DNA from: Golubevia sp. BC0850
Taxonomy: Eukaryota; Basidiomycota; Exobasidiomycetes; Golubeviales; Golubeviaceae
Assembly: GCA_012976225.1 (NCBI GenBank)
Contig: JAAVVG010000009.1
Location: 558,001-622,000 of the forward strand
Direction: 5' to 3'
DNA length: 64,000 nucleotides
The notes under the pieces are model-generated. The model was not told where the DNA came from. It ran no database searches and saw only the letters and a list, made by a program, of their open reading frames with translations. Shown here in pieces: positions 1 through 9,385 of the stretch. The translations under genes were made by a program, and so were the position numbers. Every line of letters begins with the position of its first letter. Position 1 is the stretch's first letter.

Positions 1-374
1 CAAGAAGGTTGGAGAAGAGACCTATATCGATTCTATATGAAATAGAGCCCAATTACAGCTTGCAACTTGCAGTCTCTCCTTGATCGCCTGTCATTTCAAC
101 TTTGCAATTTGATCTCTAGCATCCGGCAGCTCGGGAATTGGAAAGCGTGCTGTCGGTATTGTTGAGGTAGGGGTCGAAGAAGTAAGCTTCGATTGATAGT
201 CGACTTTGTGGAGAGAGAAAGAGAAAAGATTAAAGGGATGGAAGTGAAGCTTCCACCCTTCCCTCGAAATTCAGAATGTTCCATCTGAGAACTTCTAGCA
301 AAGACGACGAGGCTTTTGATCATGATGACGTAGGATAGAGAGTGAGAGGTCTGGTCGCATCTAAGAGGCGCGGG

Positions 375-380
375 TATAAA
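375..380 (+). promoter_or_regulatory. TATA box of the DJ-1/PfpI gene
   Basis: A TATAAA hexamer lies about 100 bp upstream of the ATG at 476 and is followed by a C/T-rich leader, the usual fungal arrangement. Assignment rests on motif and spacing only. Confidence 0.45.
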
Positions 381-475
381 GCAAGGTGGAGATGTGAATC
401 TTCATTCCTTCTTCCCTCCCACCTCATCACTTTCCCAAAAGTCAACAATCAATCTCAAACTCTCAAACCATCAAG

Positions 476-1721
476 ATGCCTTCTGCTCTAATCGTTCTAA
501 CCTCTAACAGCAAGATGGTCGACTCTGGTGAGTACATAACCTCAATGTTCGGTTGGTGGGCATGAGATGGTGCAGGTGCAGTTGAAGGGGTGACGTGGTA
601 CTACTTCAGGATTGGGGCAAAGGGAGGAAGGGAGATCCAAGTATCAGTTAGGAAACTGCTGGGTGGCAGTTGCGTTTCATTCAATTGGAGTTGAGATGAT
701 ACCGAGAGAAAGGATTTTTGGAAGGACGGAGGAACCTCGTCCACACCAGTTTCGGTGCAGGTTAGGTGTCTTCCACAAAGTCACTCCTCATCAGTGGACC
801 TTTGGGAGGTGGGTCGTAGCGAGAGCTGAAGTCCTGACCTTTTTCCAATTCCCCCCCCCCCCTCTCTCTCTCTCTCTTTCTCTGTCTGTGTGAACAGACC
901 ACAAGACCGGCTGGTACTTGCCAGAACTAGCTCATCCTTACTACGTCTTTCACGAGGCTGGAATTTCGATGACTGCTGCCACTCCTAAGGGAGGAGAATC
1001 CCCTCTAGATCAAGCTTCAGTCGATGCCTTCAAGGAGGACCCAGACTCGAAGAAGTTCCTAGCCGACCCAGAAGCTGTCAAGTTCTACAAGAACACTCAA
1101 AAGCTATCTGAGGTTGACCTATCCAAGTTCGATTTCATCTTCCACCCGGGAGGACATGGTCCTATCGCAGAAAACGAAGATCCTGAGTGAGTAGAAGTGT
1201 TAGATTCAGCGTTGAATGCTTCTCGACTCCAACACGTTTCCCCCCCCCCCTCTCTCTCTCTTTCCGCAGTGTCCAAAACACTATCAGAACCGTCTTCGAA
1301 TCTAAGAGACCTGTCGCTTTGGTTTGTCACGCACCAGCTGTCTTGACTGGTGTGAAACTAACTGATGGATCTTTTATCGGAAAAGGAAGGAAGGTCACTG
1401 GATTTACAAATGCCGAAGAAGAGCAAGCTGGCTTGACCAAGAACGTTCAATACCTTCTCGAAGATGTCCTCAAAGAACAGGGTGCTCATTTCGAAGGTGA
1501 GTGCTCCTATTTTCTGCTGCCTCTCCGGTCTCATTCCAGTTTCGCTTACTCTTCATTCGCCCTCCCTCGTCCTAACTCCTCCTCCCTCGATTGAAGCTGC
1601 CGCTCCTTGGACCGAGAGAGTCGTTATCGACAAAGATTCAGAAGGAAGAACTCTCTTGACTGGACAGAACCCTCAATCTGCCTTGGCTCTCGCCAAAGAG
1701 CTTGTCAAGCTTGTCAAGTAA
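476..1721 (+). CDS. DJ-1/PfpI family protein, Hsp31-like
   Basis: Four exons (476-527, 898-1186, 1270-1496, 1597-1721) join in phase to 230 residues, close to yeast Hsp31 (237). The protein starts MPSALIVLTSNSKM, carries HKTGWYLPELAHP near residue 20, and has the nucleophile elbow VCHAPAVL, where Cys followed by His is the family's active-site pair. Family members are glutathione-independent glyoxalases (methylglyoxal to lactate) and stress chaperones; assignment to that activity is by family. All donors are GTGAGT. Introns 1 and 2 end in long C then CT tracts before the acceptor. The start was chosen because it is the first ATG after a C/T-rich leader and matches the usual N-terminus. A closely following gene on the same strand encodes a short-chain reductase of the type that also acts on methylglyoxal, so a shared role in carbonyl detoxification is possible but only inferred. 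Confidence 0.9.
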
Positions 1722-2264
1722 ATGCATTTACTCCTTTTGTAGTCTCGATTTGAAACGAAAGTTAACCTTGAAGTGTAGAACATCTAGTGAAGATGTGAAG
1801 GTGTGTGATCACATAGGCTACGTAGCCACGTTTGCCCGCTAACCTTGAGTTCATCTCATTGCGCAGACCAGGCAAGCCTTTTAGTTTCTGGGTTTTGTAG
1901 ACTTCTCCTCATTTGGAAAAGCCCAAGAGAGAGACATCTTTTCTTAACTGCACCAGAGGGCGTTCAACTTCTTAAGTGCGGATAGAAGGCGCTCAACGTC
2001 CTCCAATAAGCTTCTCTTCCACCTCGTGCAACTCCTTGAACCGATCTAAGCACCCCTCACAGGTTCCAGGAGACTAAATTCTGAATCCCATCCAGCCGGG
2101 CCTTCTCGAAAGTTCTTCCACATCACCAGTCACGCATTCACCGACCTCCACTCCTTCCACCCGAAGGGGTACAAAAGCAGGGAGATCTGACTCAAAGACC
2201 TATCTTTTCCCACCCAACTCATTTTTATCAAATCACTTTTAACCTCACATCATCAACCTCAAAA

Positions 2265-3604
2265 ATGCCATCTTCTTCTCCAGTCCTCGTCACCGGAATC
2301 TCAGGATTCGTAGCTACCTACGTTGCTCTCAATCTTCTTCAAAAGGGTTACAACGTCAGAGGAACAGTTCGTTCTCTCAAGAAAGCAGAATCAATCAAGT
2401 CTCTCCCAGCTTTCGAAGAATACGTTACGAAGGGCTCTCTAACCTTCGTCGAAGTGCCAGACGTAGTCGATGGTGACTTCACAGAAGCTCTCAAGGGAGT
2501 AGAACACATCCAGCATGTCGCTTCACCTTTCAACCTTTCTGATGAACCAGCTGCTTTCTTGGAACCAGCCATTAAAGGAACTTCCAACGTCACAAACGCT
2601 GCAATCAAAGCTGGAAGCGTCAAGACTCTAACTGTTACCTCATCTTTCGCTGCAATCTTGGATATGGATGATGGTTTCCCAAAGAATTCGAAGACTTATT
2701 CCGAAGCAGTGGGTACTCTCAATTGACCTTGTTAAAGGGACGCGGTTCTTGAAGTTGTGTTCTCGAGCTTAATCTGACGCCTTCTTCGTCCTCTACTCGA
2801 ACAGGACTGGAACAGTGCTACTTACGACTCAGCCATTGAAAGAAAGGATTCTGGTTTTGCCTATTGCGCTTCGAAGTCTCTAGCTGAAAAGGCAGCATAC
2901 GATTTAGTCAAAGATGCTGGATCTACCATCAAGGTCACTTCCATCTGTCCACCAATGATCTTCAGTCCTATCGCTCATCACCTAGAGAAGCTATCAGATC
3001 TCAACACTTCATGTGCAAGTATCTGGGGAGCTTTGAGAGCGAAGGAGGTCCCGCCAACCGGCTTCCCAAGCTACGCCGACACACGAGAGTGAGTGTTGAG
3101 TTGGATGTGATGGATCTGCAGAAACCACCAGCGAACTGAGGTCTCTGAGCTCTTCTTCTGACAACCATTTTCTCTCTCTCTCCCGTTCTTTCTCAGTGTC
3201 GCGGAGGCGCACGTTCTAGCAATGGAAAAAGGTTTGGAAGGACGTTTCTTGATCACCAATGGCTCCTACGACAATCAACAAGTGTTGGATTTCGTTCACA
3301 AGAAGTTCCCTGAGGAAGCCAAGAAACTCAATGTCATTGTTGGAAAGCCAGGCGAATACTCTTTCAAAGATCCAGCAATGTACAAAGTGGACAACTCGAA
3401 ATCTATCAAAGAGGTGAGTGCCCCCCCCCCCCCAAACTGGGTCTTGGATTCTCGATCTTCTCCTTCTTCTCGTCGTCTCTAGTCTCTAATCACTTCACTT
3501 CTTACTCTCTTCTTCCTCAGCTTGGCCTCAAATACCGCGAGTGGGATGAAACCTTCTCTGAGATGATTTCTCAAATGTTCAAGCTTCATCAAGAGGGAAA
3601 GTAA
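2265..3604 (+). CDS. NAD(P)-dependent short-chain reductase (GRE2/dihydroflavonol-reductase type)
   Basis: Four exons (2265-2708, 2805-3088, 3197-3413, 3521-3604) give 342 residues, the normal size for extended short-chain dehydrogenases. The Rossmann motif VTGISGFVATYVA (residues 8-20) matches TGxxGxxA, and the catalytic YxxxK pair appears as YCASK in exon 2. The later PTGFPSYADTRDVAEAH segment is typical of Gre2 and aldehyde reductases. Known members reduce methylglyoxal, isovaleraldehyde or other carbonyls with NADPH in the cytosol. The substrate of this one cannot be read from sequence. A run of 14 C follows the exon 3 donor directly. It is co-oriented with the Hsp31-like gene 540 bp upstream. 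Confidence 0.9.
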
Positions 3605-4595
3605 AATCATAGACTTCTTTCGTTCTTCTTGTACTACCATACCATTTTCTTTTTGAATAGAAGTCCCTTTCGTTAATCTTCTTTGAGAGCGCATCTAGAT
3701 CCAGCTTTGCTTCACCTCGAAAGTTCCTCGGAAATCAGACTCCGTCTGTTTCCACTAGAATTTGAGAAAGTAGTGAGAGAAAGACCCAACAGTCGGGAGA
3801 AAGTAAAATACACCGTTGCAGAGAGAGGCTTTTGAAGGAGAAAAGGCTCAACAGAGCCCAGTATTGAGACTGATCTATTACTGGATGGATAGTTGGAAAG
3901 TTTAGGATTCTATATGATTGTCGACTTGCAAATTGCCAAAAAAAAAGTCCCGACCTTGATGCCTTGTCCATTCTCCTCAAATGCCACTTCCGACTCTTCA
4001 GTTGTTTCTCAAATGCGTTTCCATGAATCTTTGATATCATAATTTGAACTGATGACAAGGCGAATAAACGTAGCATGTTTAGATTGCAGGGTCGAGAGTA
4101 CTGCCTTGGACGAAAAAGATGTTGAAGAGATGCCTATTTCCTTTTACTACATCCAACCAGGTCTTGCAAACTTGCCTACAATTCATCATGGAAGGTGAAT
4201 CTAAATAGTCTTTCATCATCAAGATCACATCTGAGGGAAGAATCTTGATCTTTCTTTTTAGAATTCATTTGATGCGATGGTTGGTGGGAAAGCAGGTTTC
4301 GGTCGTCGTTTCGCAGCTAGGGACGTGAGCTTAGGGTTGGAAGACTCTAATTTTGACCTGTTAACGACGAACCGACCGATTTCAATCCATTTTAAAGGAG
4401 GCAAACACATTTGCCTCACTCCAAGAAAAGATCTGAATCATCACTGTGTAATTCACTACTAACACCGGAGTAGATAGTAGACCAAGCCTCCAGAAGGGCA
4501 CACAAAGATCACTCCGTCGTCAACTTCCTATTTACTCTCATCTCTCAAGACAAGCTCTCGATGCAAGCGACCTCTAAATTCAGATACATCGATCC
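3605..4595. other. Intergenic stretch between converging genes
   Basis: This 1 kb lies between the reductase stop and the DENR stop on the other strand. Short open frames on both strands (3735-4076 and 4277-4462) show no recognisable domain, no good splice context and no family resemblance. I see only 3' untranslated sequence and spacer. Confidence 0.5.
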
Positions 4596-5723
4596 CTAAT
4601 CTCCTCCATCCCCACCCTCTCCCTCCCCACCTTCCTTCTTCTTCTTCTTCTCTTCCTCAATCACCACATTCTTTTCACTGATGTCAGCAGGTAGGTTCTC
4701 AAATGGTTTGATCCTTTTCAAAATCAAGTCTTTGACAATCTCTGTCACATCACCTTGAATGACGATTTCTTCTTGGTTTGGGTTTGAAGGGGATTTTGAA
4801 ACTGAGGCTCCGGTTGCTAGACGGGAGGAGAGGCTGGGAGGGAAGAGAGGGAGAGAGAGTCAGGATGGAGGGTGAGATAGAGGGGAGATGAGAGAGGAGG
4901 AGAAGAGGAGAGAAGAGAAGAGAGGAGGAAAAAGGGGGGGAAGGGTATAAAGGGAGGGAAGGATTTCTACTCACCCTTTGGAAACTACTTTCAGAGCAGG
5001 CAAGGGAGGCGTGAAGAGATGTAGACCTGAAATCGAAGTTGTTGCTTTACGTTTTGTACGAGATGCTTTTGTTAGGACGATTTTGGATTGCTGAAGAGGC
5101 GGGTGGAGACAGAGAGAAGAAGAGTTAAGTTAGTTCAGAAGAACAGAAGATGACGAGCTCTTTTTTAGGATCAATCGTAAAAGCTTAAGCTAGCTTGTTA
5201 CATAGAAGTGACTCCAAAGTCGAAGAAGCAGAACCGTGATAGGAGAGGATAAGACTGGCAACCTCTGCTTCTATCTTATAAAGTACTATCTGCGCTCTCT
5301 TTCTCTTCAATTTCAGAAAACCCCATTTTGGTACCACCCTACCTTCACCCAACCATGAACTGTCCCATCTGCCTCCCCATCTCTTGTACCATGATGTCGT
5401 GTGTTGTGGACGTAACTCACAGCTTTTTCCTTCTTATCCTTCTCCGCCTTAGCTTCCGATTTCTTCTCCTTCTTCACAGCATCCTTCTCCAAATCCTGAG
5501 CTTGTTTGACAGACATATTTTTCATGTTCTCATCTAAAGTTTCTTGTGACCAAATTTGTTGATAGAGAGTTGGGTGATTTGATTCTAACCAAGAACGACA
5601 TTTTGAAGCTGAAGAACCGAATTCACAATATTCTGGTGGGAAAGAACAGATCTGACAATAGATTGTTTGTTTTGGTGGTGGTGCTGGAATTGAAGGTCCG
5701 GCTTCTGGAGTTGGCTCTGTCAT
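4596..5723 (-). CDS. TMA22: Density-regulated protein DENR homologue, translation recycling/reinitiation factor
   Basis: Three exons on the minus strand (5723-5421, 5090-4975, 4833-4596) encode 218 residues. The N-terminal zinc module reads YCQICSFPPEYCEF and continues to KCRSWLESNHPTLYQQIW, as in DENR/Tma22. After a lysine/glutamate-rich linker, exon 2 starts the SUI1 domain (SKIVLTKASRTKRKATTSI) and exon 3 continues it (LATGASVSKSP, then EEIVIQGDV). The protein ends in an acidic glycine-rich tail. DENR pairs with MCTS1/Tma20 to eject deacylated tRNA from post-termination 40S subunits and to permit reinitiation. For exon 3 the acceptor after CCCAG at 4836-4834 is needed; a nearer TAG at 4819-4817 would break the frame. 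Intron 2 is very AG-rich. Divergent from the ADCK1-like gene with 195 bp between start codons. Confidence 0.93.
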
Positions 5724-5918
5724 GGTTCAAGATAGATGAGGGGAGGGGGAAGGAGAGATGACCAGCAAGAAGAAGTTGGCTTCTTGATCTCCACAACAGT
5801 CGTCGTTCAAAGAGGATCATAGAAGTTGAAACATAGAATTGATTTGGGTTTTGCTAATAAGGAGATTTCAAGTCAAGATTCAATCATCGAATACTATCGA
5901 TAGCAACCGCTAATCATA

Positions 5919-8870
5919 ATGATGATTCCACTTCGGACGTTGAGCAGATTACCATCATCATCAAGAACTTCATCTACTTTTATCTCAACTCGTCAATTCA
6001 GTTCCACTTCTTTACTCTTCAATGCTAATCAATCAAAGCCTAGTTCCTCTAAACCTGATCGACCAAAAGATTCACGACCTTTCAGAAAGCAGTATCCACC
6101 TCCCAAACCCTCCCCACCTCCAGTAACTTTTGACAAACCAGCTGTTGCCAATCCAATCGAAACTGCTCAAGCTCATAGAGATTTCAATAGAAAGTTTAAA
6201 ATTGTTGGAATCTCTTTAGTCTTATTAGCTGGCGTTTCAGGAATCGCTTGGTATGCGTTTGGATTGGGTAAAACCATTCACAATCAAGAATCAAAGGAAG
6301 AGGGACAACCAGTTGCAGTTGGAGATGGGTTGGAAATCAAAGGGATGGAAAACGTTGATAGAGAAGAATTGGAAATGAAAATTAGAGAAGCTCAGAAGAA
6401 TCAACATGGAAATTACGCGCTTCTGGCGGTTCAGAGGTGAGAGAGAGAGTGGAGAATGGAAGGAGGTTGGGATGGAGAGGCTTGGTTGGGTTCGAAGTAA
6501 CAGTCCTGGATTCACATCCCTAGATTAATTGATTTGGGTCAATCAGGACAAGAAGGAGAGAAGAGCCCCCTTCATGTAATCATACCTCCTAAGACTTCTC
6601 GCTAACAATCTCAACCTTCTCCCATTCAACTCTCTCGCCTTCTCTTCTCCCCTTCAGATCCACCACCATCGGCAAAGCAGTAGCTCTCTGTGTCTGGGAT
6701 TATCGAAAAACTTTAAACGCCTCTTACAGCTCTTCTTCAGAAGAAGCAGAAGCTCTCCGACTCTGTCATCTCCGATCAGCCCAAAGAATCCTAATAGCCC
6801 TTCAAACCAACGGTGGACTCTATATCAAATTAGGTCAACATATTTCTTCCATCATCCTTTTACCTACCGAATGGACAAGCACTTTAAGACCTCTTCAAGA
6901 TCAAAACACACCAACACCTTTACACGAATTAGAAGCTATGTTTAGAGATGAAACTGGAATGTCTTTTGAAGATGCTTTCACTGAGATTGATTCAAAACCT
7001 CTTGGTGTGGCTAGTTTGGCTCAGGTTCATAGAGCTAAAGATAGGAAAACTGGGAAAGAATTGGCTGTGAAATTGATGCATCCTGATGTTGAAAGGTTTA
7101 GTGAGGTGGATATGCAGGTTAGTTGAACAAGTTTTCATCTCATTTTTGAGTCTGCTCATATTTAGTTGAGTATAGAGGAACAACAAAATGATTCGGAACT
7201 TCTCTCCCCCCCCCCTTTTCTTTCTCTTTCCTTCTCACACTTTCTTCAGACTGTCAACGTTCTAGTCAAATGGGTGAAAAGAGTTTTCCCTCAATTCGAA
7301 TTCACTTGGTTAGCTGAAGAGATGAACATTAACATGCCTTTGGAAATGGATTTCAGAGTTAGTCTCCTCGTAGCCTCCCTCCCCTTCTCTCCCACATGTC
7401 ACTGCAACTTACCCCTCTCTCCCTCCCTCTCCCCTTCATTCTTTCCAGCACGAAGCCAAAAACGCAGCTCGAGCAACAGCAGACTTCGCTCCTTACAGAT
7501 CAACTTCAATCTACATTCCTCAAGTACCTTGGGTTTTCAAAAGAGTCATGGCAATGGAATATATCAAAGGTGCAAGACCTGATGATCTCAATTATCTTGC
7601 TGAACATGATATCGATAGAAACAAAGTCTCTCAAGAATTGAGTAGGATCTTTAGTCAGATGCTTTACATTCATGGGTTCTTTCATGCTGATCCCCATGGT
7701 GGGAATTGCTTGATTAGACCGGCTCAGAAAGGTAGTAGGAGTAAATACAACTTTGAGTGAGTTGGGGAGTTGGGAATTGTGAATGCGGGAAGTGGTGGTT
7801 TTGAGTTTGGAGCTGACTTAATCCGCTTCTTCACCCACACACTCTCTATCCATTTCTTGTGTTCCCTTCTCTTCAGGGTGAGTTTCAAGTAGCTCGACTT
7901 TGCAGCTTGGTAGAAACTTTAGACTGACTCGTCCCAGTCTTTCTAATCTTTTCTTTCTCCATTTTTCAGTGCGTAATTCTAGATCATGGACTCTACTTCG
8001 ACATCGATCAAGAACTTCGATCCAACTACGCTCGATTCTGGTTATCACTTCTTTCAAGAGCAACTCCTGCCATTCAAGCAGATAGAAGACGTTACGCCAA
8101 GATGATCGCAGACATAGATGATTCTCTTTATCCGATTTTGGAATCTGCTATCACTGGTAGAAGTGGATTGGAAGGAAGTGATCCTTCAAATGAGAAAGGA
8201 GTGAAAGGGAAAGATAGACCTTCGAGTCTTTTGGAGATGGGAAACAATACCGGTGGAGAATTGAGTCAGGATGAACAGGATCACATTAGAAAGGTGGGTT
8301 TTTGAAAGTTGGAAGAGGCCAATCATCTTCTCTCGGACTGCTTCAAGCTGACACGACTCTTGTTTTTTCGAACAGACTGTGATGGAGAAAGAAGGGCTCT
8401 TCCTTTCGATCTTAGATCTCTTACGAAGAGTTCCACGTCGAATGCTTATGGTTCTCAAACTCAACGATTTAACAAGATCTTTAGACGCTTCTTTACATAC
8501 CACTCATGGACCAATTCGACCTTTCGTCATCGCAGCTCGTTATTGTGCTTTAGCAGTCTGGAGAGATGATAAATCCAAGCTTTCATCTCGATGGTCTACC
8601 AAAGGATTCTCATTCTCGATCTTGAAGGATTACATCAAACTATGGTTTAATTACATCTATTTCTACAGAGGATTAGCTTTGTTGGAAGGTATCTCGGATG
8701 CAAAAGCTAGAAGTAGTAAGATTTTATCGTATACCAAAACTGTGGCCACTGGGAGATCTTTGAAAGAAGCTAGGAGAAGCGCTGCTGGGTTGTATGATCA
8801 GGAGAAGAGAAAGGAAAAGGAAGAGAAGGAATTTGAAGATGCTAGGAAAGCTATGGCTGGAGAATCTTGA
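5919..8870 (+). CDS. Mitochondrial ADCK1/MCP2-type UbiB (ABC1) kinase-like protein
   Basis: Seven exons (5919-6436, 6658-7117, 7250-7357, 7449-7756, 7877, 7970-8293, 8376-8870) give 737 residues. The N-terminus is rich in Arg, Ser and Thr with few acids (mitochondrial presequence), followed by a membrane segment around residues 94-115 (IVGISLVLLAGVSGIAW). UbiB marks are all present: the KxGQ motif (YIKLGQHISS), the Ala-rich loop (LGVASLAQVHRA), the lysine of AVKLMHPDV, the catalytic-loop equivalent HADPHGGN and the metal-binding LDHGLYFD. Overall order and the long C-terminal helical region fit the ADCK1/Mcp2 branch rather than Coq8; these inner-membrane proteins affect lipid and coenzyme Q homeostasis. 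The notable feature is exon 5: joining 7756 directly to 7970 gives a stop after two codons, whereas a single G at 7877, flanked by CTTCAG and GTGAGT, restores the frame as GAG. Confidence 0.92.
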
Positions 8871-9385
8871 GGAGTTATTTGCAAAATTTAGTACCTCTAA
8901 ACTTATACTTCATCACTTGTCATTCTTGCAAACAACATAGAAAGTTTCTGTTAATATCCATTTGGCTTCATTCTCTGGTCGCTTGTGTTCGTGAGTCAAT
9001 AAGCTCAACTGGAACCTGTCGCTCCAGTCCTCGTCCTCGATGCCCCAAAAACCCAAGTCGACAGGTACTTGTCTGGGGCTTTAAGAAAACGAGATAGATT
9101 TTCAAAATCTGAGAAGGAAGGGGTTCGAGCTGAAAGTGATCGGACGCGATTGAGAAGAAAAAGAGATCCTACCTTGGCCCCCCCTTTTTTTTCCATCATC
9201 ATCACATCAACACAAGGTGGAATCTGGAATCTCAGAGCAGGTTCTTCTTTTACTAGGAGCAGAAATACCGTGAGATGGAGTGGATCCATGCTGAAAGTAC
9301 CTTCAGTAGACAAACGCTAGCGTTAGTTAATTCCGATTAATTAACTCTTTGTCTCTGGTGGTTTGTCTCGAGCTAATTTAACATC
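8871..9385. other. Spacer upstream of the RING gene
   Basis: About 500 bp with short open frames on both strands but no domain, repeat or RNA gene that I can recognise. It holds the 3' end of the UbiB-family gene and presumably the promoter of the next gene. Confidence 0.4.
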
